Source: Coxiella sp. RIFCSPHIGHO2_12_FULL_42_15 (GTDB taxonomy: Bacteria > Pseudomonadota > Gammaproteobacteria > Coxiellales > Coxiellaceae). Taken from it: a stretch of DNA of 64,000 nt. The stretch is taken from NCBI GenBank assembly GCA_001797285.1, contig MGOZ01000050.1, positions 894-64,893 on the forward strand. The letters run 5' to 3'. Below, one piece after another: positions 52,633-62,812 of this stretch (position 1 is its first letter; the number at the start of each line of letters is the position of its first letter). The position numbers and the translations under genes were made by a program. Under the pieces are notes generated by a model, which had not been told where the DNA came from, did no database searches, and saw only the letters and a program-made list of their open reading frames with translations.

Positions 52633-52690
52633 CAGTGAGAGATCAGGGAGCGGTGACTGAAAAAGAATTTAAAAAAAACAAAGGTTATCT

Positions 52691-55507
52691 ATGCCAAAAT
52701 TATCGATGCAAGAATTCCAGCAAAATTCCTATCTCGCTGGCGTGAATGCAGATTACGTTGAACAACTTTACGAAACGTATTTACAAAATCCCGAGAATGT
52801 GGCGACAGAATGGCGAAATTATTTTGCTTCCTTAGCGGATGGACAAATGACGGCGGATTTTTCGCATGAGAGCATTCGTCGTCAATTTCAGCAAATGGCA
52901 AAACAAACCATTATTGTTGCACGCGCATCCGATGCGGCCTCAATCGAAAAACAAGTTTCTGTGGATCGCCTCATTAGCGCTTATCGTCGTTTTGGACATC
53001 TGAATGCCAATATCGATCCATTGGGGGCGCCACGACCGAAAGACCCGCGATTAGAACTCTCTTACTACCATTTATCCTCTGCAGATCTTAACACGACATT
53101 TCATTCTCGTGATTTACTGTCAAAATCGAAAGCGACATTAAAAGAAATTCATTACACGTTACAGACGATTTATTGTGGCACGGTAGGTGTGCAATACAGC
53201 ACAATTTCGGATGAAATCGAACGAACATGGTTGCGAGACTACGTCGAACGCCGTTTACCGAAAATGCAATACACGCACGATGTGAAACAAAATATTTTGC
53301 GGCAATTAACCGCTTCTGAAGGGTTAGAAAAATATTTGGATGTGAAGTACGTCGGACAAAAACGTTTTTCGATTGAAGGGGCTGATACCTTAATTCCCAT
53401 GTTGGATGAATTAGCAAAGCGGGCGTGCGCGCAAGGCATGCAAGAAATCGTCATTGGCATGGCGCATCGGGGCCGTTTAAATGTGTTATTAAACGTGATG
53501 GGTCATTCACCAAAAGAATTATTTTTGGAATTTGAAGGTAAAAAAGAATATGGCATGACCTCGGGTGATGTGAAATATCATCGCGGTTATTCACGTGATG
53601 TTTTGACAGACGCGGGTCCCATCCATTTAGCATTAGCGTTTAATCCCTCTCATTTGGAATTTATTAATCCGGTGATCGTGGGTTCCGTGCGTGCGCGCCA
53701 AGATCGCCAAAATTTAAATCCACAAGAACGTTATCGTTACGCAATGCCGGTGCAAATTCACGGTGATGCAGCGTTTGCTGCGCAAGGTATTGCAATGGAA
53801 ACCTTGAGTATGTCACAAACGCGCGCGCATACGGTGGGAGGGTCTTTACATATTATTGTGAATAATCAAGTGGGTTTTACCACCAGTGATCCACAAGACG
53901 CACGCTCATCCGTTTATTGCAGTGATTTAGCAAAAATGTTAGATGCGCCTATTTTCCACGTGAATGGGGATGATCCTGAAGCGGCGGTAGCGGTGATTCA
54001 GTTAGCATTAGATTATCGCAACACCTTTTATAAAGATATTGTGATTGATTTGGTGTGTTATCGTCGTCATGGTCACCAAGAAGCGGATGAACCCAGCGCG
54101 ACTCAGCCACTCATGTATCAAATTATTAAAAAACATCCGACGCCACGCGCTATTTATGCTGAAAAACTGACAGCAGAAAGCATTTGCACGAAAGAAGAAG
54201 CAGAAGCATGGCAAATAGAATATCGTGATAAGCTCGATCAAGGTGAACAAATTGTTCCGACCTTACCGGATGGGTTATCAAAAATTTATGCGGAAAAATG
54301 GTCTCAGTATTTAGGACAAGTATGGACGGTGATTGCGGATACCACGGTACCGAATGAAAAACTGCATCAATTGGCCGACCACATTTCGACTTTTCCAGCG
54401 CATTTTCAATTGCAGCGCCAAGTGAATGCCATGATGCAAGCCCGTAAAAAAATGGCGACAGGGGAATTACCGATGGACTGGGGTTTTGCAGAAACCTTAG
54501 CTTATGCGTCGTTACTCACGGAAGGTCATCCCATTCGTTTAGTGGGCGAAGACAGTCGGCGTGGGACATTCTATCATCGTCATGCGACGCTGTTCGATCA
54601 AGTGACGGGTGAAGAATACATGCCGTTACATCATCTGGCGAGTGATCAAGCAAAAGTACAAATTTATGATTCACTCTTATCAGAAGCGGGTGCATTAGGT
54701 TTTGAATATGGCTATTCAACGGCAGAACCCAATGGGTTAGCGATTTGGGAAGCGCAATTTGGCGATTTTGCCAATGGCGCGCAAGTGATTATCGATCAAT
54801 TTATTAGTTCTGGCTGGCAAAAGTGGAATCGACTTTCGGGGTTAACCCTGTTATTACCACACGGTTATGAAGGCATGGGTCCTGAACATTCCTCCGCACG
54901 TTTGGAGCGTTTTTTGCAATTGTGCGCGCAATTTAATATTCAGGTGTGTATACCCACAACACCGGCACAGATTTTTCATTTATTGCGTCGTCAAGTATTG
55001 CGACCTTTTCGTAAACCGCTTATTGTCATGAGCCCAAAAAGTTTATTACGTCACAAATTAGCGACATCAACGCTGGAAGAATTAACGAGAGGTCAATTTC
55101 AATTAATTATTCCAGAGATTGATCATTTAGATGATGCCAATGTTTCTCGTATTGTGCTTTGCAGTGGAAAAGTGTATTACGATCTTTTGGAATTGCGACG
55201 CGAAAAAGAAATGAATGACGTGGCCATTATTCGCATTGAAGAATTATATCCGTTCCCTTACGAGGAATTGCGACATGAATTGCATCGTTACCACAATGCC
55301 AAACACGTCGTTTGGTGCCAGGAGGAGCCAAGAAATCAAGGTGCCTGGTTTACGGGTCGTCATCGTTTGGTGGAGTGTATGCGAGACGATCAAGAATTAA
55401 CTTATGCGGGACGTGACCCATCAGCAGCACCCGCCGTTGGTTATCCCGCGTTACATAAAAAGCAGCAACAAGCGTTGATCCATGAAGCGTTAGGACTTCA
55501 GGAATAA
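52691..55507 (+). CDS. sucA: 2-oxoglutarate dehydrogenase E1 component
   Basis: 938 aa, the size expected of OdhA/SucA. It decarboxylates 2-oxoglutarate using thiamine diphosphate and passes succinyl to the lipoyl group of SucB. Seen are the N-terminal SYLAGVNADYVEQLYETYLQNP (SucB-binding segment), IGMAHRGRLNVLLNV, GDDPEAAVAV (TPP-Mg), CYRRHGHQEADEP and the transketolase-like domain with VRLVGEDSRRGTFYHRHA. Followed by sucB after 37 bp. Confidence 0.97.
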   Translation: MPKLSMQEFQQNSYLAGVNADYVEQLYETYLQNPENVATEWRNYFASLADGQMTADFSHESIRRQFQQMAKQTIIVARASDAASIEKQVSVDRLISAYRRFGHLNANIDPLGAPRPKDPRLELSYYHLSSADLNTTFHSRDLLSKSKATLKEIHYTLQTIYCGTVGVQYSTISDEIERTWLRDYVERRLPKMQYTHDVKQNILRQLTASEGLEKYLDVKYVGQKRFSIEGADTLIPMLDELAKRACAQGMQEIVIGMAHRGRLNVLLNVMGHSPKELFLEFEGKKEYGMTSGDVKYHRGYSRDVLTDAGPIHLALAFNPSHLEFINPVIVGSVRARQDRQNLNPQERYRYAMPVQIHGDAAFAAQGIAMETLSMSQTRAHTVGGSLHIIVNNQVGFTTSDPQDARSSVYCSDLAKMLDAPIFHVNGDDPEAAVAVIQLALDYRNTFYKDIVIDLVCYRRHGHQEADEPSATQPLMYQIIKKHPTPRAIYAEKLTAESICTKEEAEAWQIEYRDKLDQGEQIVPTLPDGLSKIYAEKWSQYLGQVWTVIADTTVPNEKLHQLADHISTFPAHFQLQRQVNAMMQARKKMATGELPMDWGFAETLAYASLLTEGHPIRLVGEDSRRGTFYHRHATLFDQVTGEEYMPLHHLASDQAKVQIYDSLLSEAGALGFEYGYSTAEPNGLAIWEAQFGDFANGAQVIIDQFISSGWQKWNRLSGLTLLLPHGYEGMGPEHSSARLERFLQLCAQFNIQVCIPTTPAQIFHLLRRQVLRPFRKPLIVMSPKSLLRHKLATSTLEELTRGQFQLIIPEIDHLDDANVSRIVLCSGKVYYDLLELRREKEMNDVAIIRIEELYPFPYEELRHELHRYHNAKHVVWCQEEPRNQGAWFTGRHRLVECMRDDQELTYAGRDPSAAPAVGYPALHKKQQQALIHEALGLQE

Positions 55508-55544
55508 ACCGAAAAGATTTTGCATTTTTAACTGAGGAGCTAAG

Positions 55545-56732
55545 ATGAGCGTAGAAATTAAAGTGCCAACATTACCCGAATCAGTCACGGATGCGACGGT
55601 AGCAAAATGGTATAAAAAAATCGGCGATCACATCGAGCGCGATGAAAATTTGCTGGATTTAGAAACCGATAAAGTCATGCTCGAAGTTCCTGCCCCTGAA
55701 TCAGGCGTTATCGAAAAAATTTTGGTGAAAGAAGGTGAGACGGTGAGTGCCGATACCTTGTTAGCCGTGATTACCTCCGACGGTGCCGCCAAATCTGAAA
55801 AAACATCCGGCAAAGAAACGAAAAAAGAAGAACCCACTAGCAAAAAAACCAGTGCCACTGAAAGTTTAAGCCCCTCAGTACGTCGCATGGCTGCTGAAAA
55901 AGCGGTGGATGTAGCGCAACTGAGTGGTTCTGGTAAAGGTGGGCGAATTACCAAAGAAGATATTGAAAAGCACACAGAAGCGTCCGCGAAAAAAGAAACA
56001 TCGGCACTGGCAGCATCAGAGATGCTAGGGGATCGCACGGAGAAACGGGTGGCCATGTCGCGCTTACGCGCGCGTATTGCCGAACGTCTTGTGCAAGTAC
56101 AACATGAGTCTGCCATTTTGACGACCTTCAATGAAATTGATATGAAGCCCGTCATGGATTTACGCAATAAATATAAAGATATGTTTGAAAAAACACATGG
56201 CGCACGGTTAGGTTTCATGTCATTTTTCACCAAAGCCGCAGTAGAAGCCTTGAAAAAATTCCCCGCGGTCAATGCTTCTATTGATGGTAGTGATTTGGTT
56301 TATCACAATTTTTGTGATATCGGTATTGCGATTGGGAGCGATCGCGGTTTAGTTGTTCCGATTTTACGAAATGCAGAACGCATGTCCATGGCGGAAATGG
56401 AAAAACAAATTCGTGGTTATGCAGATAAAGCTAATGCCGGAAAATTGGCGATGGAAGATATGACGGGAGGGACATTTACCATCACTAACGGGGGTACCTA
56501 TGGTTCGATGCTATCAACGCCCATCATTAATCCGCCGCAAACCGCTATTTTAGGTATGCACAACATTGTCGAGCGACCGGTGGTTGAAAAAGGACAAGTG
56601 GTTGTGCGACCGGTGATGTACGTGGCACTGTCCTATGATCATCGCGTGATTGATGGTCGCGAAGCGGTGCTGTTTTTACGAGTGATTAAGGATGCGTTGG
56701 AGGACCCAGCACGCTTACTACTGGAAGTGTAA
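55545..56732 (+). CDS. sucB: Dihydrolipoamide succinyltransferase (E2)
   Basis: 395 aa with three domains: N-terminal lipoyl domain ([15 protein letters not shown], lipoyl-Lys), a Lys/Glu/Ser-rich linker followed by the E3-binding domain ([32 protein letters not shown]), and the catalytic domain with [12 protein letters not shown] (His and Asp). It carries succinyl to CoA. The E3 gene (lpd) is not in this window. It ends 235 bp before sucC, a gap filled by an R3 MITE. Confidence 0.97.
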   Translation: MSVEIKVPTLPESVTDATVAKWYKKIGDHIERDENLLDLETDKVMLEVPAPESGVIEKILVKEGETVSADTLLAVITSDGAAKSEKTSGKETKKEEPTSKKTSATESLSPSVRRMAAEKAVDVAQLSGSGKGGRITKEDIEKHTEASAKKETSALAASEMLGDRTEKRVAMSRLRARIAERLVQVQHESAILTTFNEIDMKPVMDLRNKYKDMFEKTHGARLGFMSFFTKAAVEALKKFPAVNASIDGSDLVYHNFCDIGIAIGSDRGLVVPILRNAERMSMAEMEKQIRGYADKANAGKLAMEDMTGGTFTITNGGTYGSMLSTPIINPPQTAILGMHNIVERPVVEKGQVVVRPVMYVALSYDHRVIDGREAVLFLRVIKDALEDPARLLLEV

Positions 56733-56760
56733 ATAAAAACAATAATAACTATTCAGCGGA

Positions 56761-56909
56761 GTGTCGCCTCGGATTCATGTATCTGCTGCAAAGCGGGTGA
56801 CGCGAGCCAGAGATCTTGCCGCGCAGGCGAAGCCGAGCAGCGAGATGGCGAGCGGCAGGACCCGCGAACATGGAGTATGCACCCGTTACATCAATGCAAG
56901 ACGACGCCT
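56761..56909. mobile_element. R3 MITE, copy b, between sucB and sucC
   Basis: About 149 bp, matching copy c at 59061-59212 over nearly the full length and copy a in inverted orientation. Its ends are degraded (GTGTCGCCT and AGACGACGCC), and no target duplication remains. It lies within the likely sdh-suc transcript. Confidence 0.85.
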
Positions 56910-56967
56910 GTTCGGTGCATGTTGAATAATTACAAACAATAAAAATAATAAAAGGTAACTCATTTCT

Positions 56968-58140
56968 ATGAACTTACATGAATATCAAGCAAAAAATTTA
57001 TTACGTCACTATCAAATTCCGGTACCGACGGGCGTTGTTATTTTTAGTCCGGAGGAAGCGGTGGAAGCCGCAAATACGCTCGGTGGTTCACGTTGGGTGG
57101 TGAAAGCGCAAGTGCATGCGGGCGGTCGAGGAAAAGCGGGGGGTGTTAAATTAGTTGATAGCAAAGATGCCCTCCGAGAAGTGGTAAAATCGCTGCTGGG
57201 TAAGCGGTTAGTTACGTATCAAACGGATGCAAACGGTCAGCCCGTCAATCAAATTTTAATAGAACAACCTTCGGATATCGCGCGCGAACTGTATTTAGGG
57301 GCTGTGGTTGATCGAGCATCACAACGCGTTGTTTTCATGGCATCAACCGAAGGGGGTGTTGAAATTGAAAAAGTCGCGGAAAAAACGCCAGAAAAAATTT
57401 TGAAAGTGGTGGTTGATCCCACCGTGGGTATGCAACCATTTCAATGCCGACAATTATTTTTTGGTTTGGAATTACCGCACGATGCCTTACGCAGTTTTAC
57501 CCACATCGTTTTATCATTGTATCAACTTTTTGTGGAATGTGATTTAAGCTTACTAGAAATTAATCCCCTCGTTGTGACGGGTAAGGGCGAATTAGTTTGT
57601 TTGGATGCAAAAATGAATCTCGATGGTAATGCCCTCTATCGCCAAAAAGAATTGCGCGAAATGCGTGACACCACGCAAGAAGATGATCGTGAAAATCGCG
57701 CGCAACAGTGGGAACTGAATTACATTGCATTAGACGGCAATATCGGTTGTATGGTGAATGGTGCTGGCCTTGCGATGGCGACCATGGATTTAATTAAATT
57801 AAATGGGGGTGAGCCGGCTAATTTTCTTGATGTCGGTGGAGGCGCCACCAAAGAGCGTGTCACGGAAGCATTTAAAATTATTGTTTCAGATTCAAAAGTA
57901 AAAGCTATTTTAGTGAATATCTTTGGGGGTATTGTCCGTTGCGATTTGATTGCCGATGGTATTATCAGTGCGGTCGAAGCCGTTGGGGTAGGGGTACCTG
58001 TTGTTGTCCGTCTCGAAGGAAATAACGCTGAATTAGGCGCAGAGAAATTAGCAAACAGTGGATTCAATATTATTGCCGCAAAAGGTTTTGCAGATGCTGC
58101 AAGACAAGCGGTCAGGGTAACTAAAAACGGGGCCGCATAA
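56968..58140 (+). CDS. sucC: Succinyl-CoA synthetase beta subunit (ADP-forming)
   Basis: 390 aa. The ATP-grasp domain starts [21 protein letters not shown] and has [14 protein letters not shown]; the C-terminal CoA-ligase domain has [13 protein letters not shown] and [16 protein letters not shown]. With SucD it converts succinyl-CoA to succinate with substrate-level phosphorylation. The stop directly abuts the sucD start. Confidence 0.97.
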   Translation: MNLHEYQAKNLLRHYQIPVPTGVVIFSPEEAVEAANTLGGSRWVVKAQVHAGGRGKAGGVKLVDSKDALREVVKSLLGKRLVTYQTDANGQPVNQILIEQPSDIARELYLGAVVDRASQRVVFMASTEGGVEIEKVAEKTPEKILKVVVDPTVGMQPFQCRQLFFGLELPHDALRSFTHIVLSLYQLFVECDLSLLEINPLVVTGKGELVCLDAKMNLDGNALYRQKELREMRDTTQEDDRENRAQQWELNYIALDGNIGCMVNGAGLAMATMDLIKLNGGEPANFLDVGGGATKERVTEAFKIIVSDSKVKAILVNIFGGIVRCDLIADGIISAVEAVGVGVPVVVRLEGNNAELGAEKLANSGFNIIAAKGFADAARQAVRVTKNGAA

Positions 58141-59040
58141 ATGAGTATATTAATTAATAAAAATACCAAAGTGATTTGCCAAGGGTTTACGGGAAAACAA
58201 GGGACTATGCATTCTGAACAATGCGTAGCGTACGGAACAAATCTGGCGGGAGGCGTGACTCCGGGTAAAGGCGGGCAAAAGCATTTAAATTTGCCGGTAT
58301 TTGATAGCGTACACGATGCGGTACGAGAGACTAAAGCGGATGCAAGCGTGATTTTTGTGCCGGCGCCATTTTGTAAAGATTCGATAGTGGAAGCGATTGA
58401 CGGTGGTATTAAACTCGTGATTTGTATCACCGAAGGAATTCCGGTGTTGGATATGCTGAGTGTCAAAGCCTATATGAAACAATTTCCCGATGTCCGTTTG
58501 ATTGGGCCCAATTGTCCTGGCGTCATTACTCCCGGAGAATGTAAAATTGGCATTATGCCGGGCCATATTCATCAACCCGGTCGGGTAGGTATTGTCTCTC
58601 GTTCAGGAACATTGACGTATGAAGCCGTTAATCAAACAACGAAATTAGGCTTTGGGCAAAGTACGTGTGTGGGTATTGGGGGCGATCCGATTCCAGGCAC
58701 CCATTTTATTGACGTGCTCGCTCTATTTGAAAAAGATCCGCAAACGGAAGCCATTATTATGGTGGGTGAAATTGGGGGTACTGCGGAAGAAGAAGCCGCA
58801 GAATTTATTCAATCGCATGTGCGCAAACCTGTCGTTTCTTACATTGCGGGGGTGACAGCCCCTTCGGGTAAACGGATGGGACACGCGGGTGCGATTATTG
58901 CGGGTGGTAAAGGAACGGCAGCCGATAAATATAACGCCTTGCAACGTGCGGGTGTGCATATTGTGAAATCACCGGCGGAAATGGGTAAAGCCGTTGCGGA
59001 AATTACCGGCTGGAGTGCAAACACGAGCGCTGAAGCGTAG
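58141..59040 (+). CDS. sucD: Succinyl-CoA synthetase alpha subunit
   Basis: 299 aa. N-terminal CoA-binding Rossmann domain ([17 protein letters not shown]), ligase domain with [11 protein letters not shown], and the phosphorylated active-site His in [14 protein letters not shown]. No gap separates it from sucC. The region downstream holds R3 copy c before kbl. Confidence 0.97.
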   Translation: MSILINKNTKVICQGFTGKQGTMHSEQCVAYGTNLAGGVTPGKGGQKHLNLPVFDSVHDAVRETKADASVIFVPAPFCKDSIVEAIDGGIKLVICITEGIPVLDMLSVKAYMKQFPDVRLIGPNCPGVITPGECKIGIMPGHIHQPGRVGIVSRSGTLTYEAVNQTTKLGFGQSTCVGIGGDPIPGTHFIDVLALFEKDPQTEAIIMVGEIGGTAEEEAAEFIQSHVRKPVVSYIAGVTAPSGKRMGHAGAIIAGGKGTAADKYNALQRAGVHIVKSPAEMGKAVAEITGWSANTSAEA

Positions 59041-59060
59041 CGCGGCTCCAGCAATCCCCT

Positions 59061-59212
59061 GGGGCGTAGCCTCGGATTCATGTATCTGCTGCAAAGCGGG
59101 TGACGCGAGCCAGAGATCTTGCCGCGCAGGCGAAGCCGAGCAGCGAGATGGCGAGCGGCAGGACCCGCGAACATGGAGTAGGCACCCGTTATATCAATGC
59201 AAGGCTACACCC
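59061..59212. mobile_element. R3 MITE, copy c, between sucD and kbl
   Basis: 152 bp from GGGGCGTAGCCT to AGGCTACACCC, with almost the same interior as copy b. The ends are better preserved than in copy b, but there is no matching 8-bp duplication at its flanks. It separates the TCA operon from kbl-tdh. Confidence 0.87.
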
Positions 59213-59258
59213 ATTATCTAGCAACTTATTGTTTTAAAAAACAAAGGACAGTCAAAAA

Positions 59259-60452
59259 ATGGATATACGTAATTACCTTAAAGATGAAATCCAAAAACTG
59301 AAAGACACCGGGTTATATAAGCAAGAACGTGTGATTAAAACGCCACAGCAAACGAATATCGAGGTACTACCCGGTGGTCATCACGCCATTAATTTCTGTG
59401 CCAATAATTATTTGGGTTTTGCGGATCACCCTGCGTTGATCGAAGCTGCAAAAGAAACGGCAGATCGTTATGGTTTTGGTATGGCTTCGGTACGTTTCAT
59501 TTGCGGAACACAAACCATTCATAAACAATTGGAAGAGAAGCTCAGTCAATTTTTAGGAACAGAAGATACGATCTTATATTCTTCTTGCTTCGATGCGAAT
59601 GGCGGTTTATTTGAAACGTTACTCACCTCAGAAGATGCCATTATTAGTGATGCCCTCAATCATGCGAGTATTATTGATGGCATTCGACTTTGCAAAGCCA
59701 TGCGCTTTCGGTATCGCAATAATGACATGCAGGATTTAGAAGAGCATCTTAAAGCAGCGGACCAGCAAGGAGCGCGCTTTAAAATTATCGCAACCGATGG
59801 TGTTTTTTCAATGGATGGTATTATTGCGAATTTGAAAGCGATCTGTGATTTAGCGGAAAAATACGATGCGCTGGTGATGGTGGATGATTCACATGCCGTT
59901 GGTTTCATGGGGGAACACGGTCGGGGGACCCCTGAACATTGTGGTGTTGCAGATCGAGTGAATATTTACGTGGGAACGTTTGGTAAAGCGTTGGGGGGTG
60001 CGTCCGGTGGTTATATTTCCAGTCATCGGGAAATCGTGGAATGGTTGCGCAATCGTTCACGACCATATTTATTTTCAAATTCTGTGTGTCCCATGGTGGT
60101 GGGTGCCACGTTAAAAGTGTTGGATTTAATTCATCGGGAAGGTAGCGCGCTGCGTGCTCACTTAGTTGAAAATAGCGAATATTTTCGTGCGAAAATGCAA
60201 CAGCTTGGTTTTAAATTAGTTCCTGGTGAACACGCGATTATTCCTGTCATGCTGGGGGATGCTCAATTGGCGACGGACATGGCTAATCAATTATTGGATC
60301 ACGGTATTTATGTGATTGGATTTTCATATCCCGTTGTTCCCATGGGGCAAGCGAGAATTCGCGTACAACTGTCGGCAGCGCATACGCGTGGGCAATTAGA
60401 TCGGGCGATTGATGCTTTTAAAGAAGTGGGTAAACAATTAGGGGCCATTTAA
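59259..60452 (+). CDS. kbl: 2-amino-3-ketobutyrate CoA ligase (glycine C-acetyltransferase)
   Basis: 397 aa, the usual length. PLP enzyme of the alpha-oxoamine synthase family: [18 protein letters not shown] start, [34 protein letters not shown], and the Schiff-base Lys in [13 protein letters not shown]. It cleaves 2-amino-3-ketobutyrate with CoA to glycine and acetyl-CoA, following Tdh. The next gene is 10 bp downstream, giving the classical kbl-tdh pair. Confidence 0.96.
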   Translation: MDIRNYLKDEIQKLKDTGLYKQERVIKTPQQTNIEVLPGGHHAINFCANNYLGFADHPALIEAAKETADRYGFGMASVRFICGTQTIHKQLEEKLSQFLGTEDTILYSSCFDANGGLFETLLTSEDAIISDALNHASIIDGIRLCKAMRFRYRNNDMQDLEEHLKAADQQGARFKIIATDGVFSMDGIIANLKAICDLAEKYDALVMVDDSHAVGFMGEHGRGTPEHCGVADRVNIYVGTFGKALGGASGGYISSHREIVEWLRNRSRPYLFSNSVCPMVVGATLKVLDLIHREGSALRAHLVENSEYFRAKMQQLGFKLVPGEHAIIPVMLGDAQLATDMANQLLDHGIYVIGFSYPVVPMGQARIRVQLSAAHTRGQLDRAIDAFKEVGKQLGAI

Positions 60453-60462
60453 GGGTATTGCT

Positions 60463-61488
60463 ATGAAAGCACTTGTAAAATTAAAACCTGAACCGGGACT
60501 TTATTGTACGGATGTTCCAAAACCCGAGTTAGGCCCTAATGATGTTTTAGTTAACATTAAAAAAACTGCAATTTGTGGCACGGATTTGCATATTTATCAA
60601 TGGGATAAATGGGCGCAAAAAACCATTCCGGTGCCAATACACATCGGCCATGAATTTATGGGTATTGTGGAAGCAACGGGTCTCAATGCCTCTGTCTATA
60701 AAAAAGGGGATCGTGTTTCCGGTGAAGGGCATATTACTTGTGGCCATTGCCGTAATTGCCGGGCGGGCAATCGACATTTATGCCGTAATACCATTGGTGT
60801 TGGTGTTAACCGCCCCGGTGCTTTTGCAGAATATCTTGTCATACCAGAATCCAATGTTTTTAAATTACCGGATCATATTTCAGATGAAGTCGCATCGATT
60901 TTGGATCCTTTTGGGAATGCGGCTCATTGTGCATTAGCCTTTGATGTGGTGGGCGAAGATGTTTTAATTACGGGAGCAGGTCCCGTGGGGATTATGGCCG
61001 CTGCAATTGTAAAACACATTGGCGCGCGTCATGTTGTCATTACCGATGTGAATCCGTATCGGTTGAAATTAGCCGAAAAAGTAGGAGTTACTGCCGCTGT
61101 TGATGTGAGTCACGTGAATCTTCATACGGTCATGAAAGAGTTAAACATGCGAGAAGGATTTGACATTGGTATTGAAATGTCAGGAAATCCTAACGCATTT
61201 AAAGACATGCTGGAATTGATGAATAATGGAGGACGAATTGCATTTTTAGGTATTCCCGTCGAAGATTTTGCCATTAATTGGCACCATGTGGTTTTTAAAA
61301 GTTTGACGATACAAGGTATTTATGGTCGTCGTATGTATGAAACCTGGTACAAAATGGCGAACATGCTCTCCAGTGGTTTGGATATTACTCCTGTCATTAC
61401 ACACCGTTTTTTTGCGCGAGATTTTCAACAAGCATTTGATATTATGTTGAGTGGCGAAGCGGGCAAGGTGATTCTCGATTGGACTTAA
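60463..61488 (+). CDS. tdh: L-threonine 3-dehydrogenase
   Basis: 341 aa medium-chain zinc dehydrogenase. CGTDLHIY has the catalytic Cys, HIGHEFMG the His-Glu pair, [15 protein letters not shown] the structural zinc cysteines, and [15 protein letters not shown] the NAD loop. It oxidises threonine to 2-amino-3-ketobutyrate, the substrate of Kbl. It converges with the condensation-domain gene, 27 bp away, without a visible terminator. Confidence 0.96.
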   Translation: MKALVKLKPEPGLYCTDVPKPELGPNDVLVNIKKTAICGTDLHIYQWDKWAQKTIPVPIHIGHEFMGIVEATGLNASVYKKGDRVSGEGHITCGHCRNCRAGNRHLCRNTIGVGVNRPGAFAEYLVIPESNVFKLPDHISDEVASILDPFGNAAHCALAFDVVGEDVLITGAGPVGIMAAAIVKHIGARHVVITDVNPYRLKLAEKVGVTAAVDVSHVNLHTVMKELNMREGFDIGIEMSGNPNAFKDMLELMNNGGRIAFLGIPVEDFAINWHHVVFKSLTIQGIYGRRMYETWYKMANMLSSGLDITPVITHRFFARDFQQAFDIMLSGEAGKVILDWT

Positions 61489-61515
61489 TCGATGGTGGGA
61501 AATGTACATGAACCA

Positions 61516-62790
61516 CTACGTAAAGTGACGAAGGCTGTGTTCGCACTCATCTTTAAAGGCGGCATAAAAATGATCCCGAATTTTTATCGCGTCCAGATCA
61601 TCAGAAGAATCCAGTATTAGCTGCATGGTAGTTAAATTTTCATTAATAACGAATCCAATAAATATTTTAGTACGACTGCTAAAATGGCTAAAAAATTCAT
61701 TATTGATAGCAGCCTTACTATTAATATAACAATTGAACATGTAAGGCATTCCAGCTTGTGTTGGACTAAAATTAGGCGACATTAATGGAAATGGAATATG
61801 ACTATGTAATAAATTCTCCTCATGCTGCTTTTTCATTTCATGAAAAATGTCTTTATAATTTTTGCCAGGGGTATGGTGGAAAATATAAGGCAATATATTA
61901 TAGCAAGGGCCTATGCATGCAGAAATTTCACGAGAGTCGCGTATCATGGGCGCATAAGAAAGAATCGTTGTTTCACAAGAAGTTATTCTTGCCAGAGCAA
62001 GATGCGTTAAGCTCATAATAACTGAAAAATAAGAAACATGAGAAAATTCGCATAGTTTAAGAATTAATTTTAATTCGTCATTCATATCAAATATATGGTG
62101 ATCTAAAAAATTTGGGGATAAAATACCAACATTTTCGTTCAATTGAAAATACTTACTATCTAAGCCTATTAGCAATCTATTCCAATAATTCTCACTTTTT
62201 TTTCGGTCATCACTTTTCAAAAAATCACGTTCACGCTTTGAAAAAATTGAAAATTTATTCCTCTCTAATTCAATCTGTTGATTTTCATTTTTTAATAGAT
62301 AATTTAAAAAAGACTTGTTGAATTTTAAAAGTGAAAACATGTCTACGATGATGTGATGCACAATAAATACAAATTCCGCATGGTCATTATTTTCTATATA
62401 AATAAATCTAAAAAGTCCGGGATCACTCATACATAATGGTGAATCAAAATAACTTTCTGAAGTTTTTGTAGGGCTCATTTTCTCACAATGAAAATGAATT
62501 GATGTTAAGTTTTTATGAATTTTAGAAAATAAAATTCCATTTTCTTCATAAAACGAAGTTCTTAATATGCTATAATTCGTCACCAGTTTATTAATCGCTT
62601 CTTCAGCAGCCACTTTAGTAATATTTTTAGGGAAATGATCAGATATGACAAATGTATTTGTGTATGGAAAATGCTTGTGACATTGATAAAGAGCGTTCTG
62701 GATCATCGTCGCTGGATAGATCATTTCTTCTTGATTCAGTGGTTTTTCTTTATTATTAGGTTGCAGAATAAATTTTTCAAATTCGTTCAT
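61516..62790 (-). CDS. Free-standing condensation-domain protein
   Basis: 424-aa protein equal to one condensation (C) domain of nonribosomal peptide synthetases: N-terminal YPATMIQNALYQ, then LRTSF and the catalytic FIVHHIIVDMFSLLKF, which keeps HHxxxD but has Met instead of the usual Gly after Asp. Free C domains make amides or esters between carrier-bound acyl groups and free acceptors. It is 22 bp downstream of the PfaD-like gene, so it probably belongs to a biosynthetic operon extending beyond the right edge. Visibly AT-rich compared with the TCA genes. Confidence 0.85.
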   Translation of the reverse strand: MNEFEKFILQPNNKEKPLNQEEMIYPATMIQNALYQCHKHFPYTNTFVISDHFPKNITKVAAEEAINKLVTNYSILRTSFYEENGILFSKIHKNLTSIHFHCEKMSPTKTSESYFDSPLCMSDPGLFRFIYIENNDHAEFVFIVHHIIVDMFSLLKFNKSFLNYLLKNENQQIELERNKFSIFSKRERDFLKSDDRKKSENYWNRLLIGLDSKYFQLNENVGILSPNFLDHHIFDMNDELKLILKLCEFSHVSYFSVIMSLTHLALARITSCETTILSYAPMIRDSREISACIGPCYNILPYIFHHTPGKNYKDIFHEMKKQHEENLLHSHIPFPLMSPNFSPTQAGMPYMFNCYINSKAAINNEFFSHFSSRTKIFIGFVINENLTTMQLILDSSDDLDAIKIRDHFYAAFKDECEHSLRHFT

Positions 62791-62812
62791 CGACGGATAC
62801 TCTCTGCGTCAT

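Noticed and set aside
55628-56272. Long open frame of 214 codons on the minus strand inside sucB
   Set aside because: It is fully antisense to sucB, whose lipoyl, E3-binding and catalytic motifs are intact; composition is that of an antisense shadow (Ser, Ala and Phe rich).
57720-58466. Open frame of 248 codons on the minus strand across the sucC/sucD border
   Set aside because: It overlaps two certain genes and has no recognisable domain or ribosome site.
17873-59212. CRISPR array
   Set aside because: The repeats are dispersed over more than 40 kb as whole elements with inverted ends; there are no regularly spaced repeats and no cas genes.
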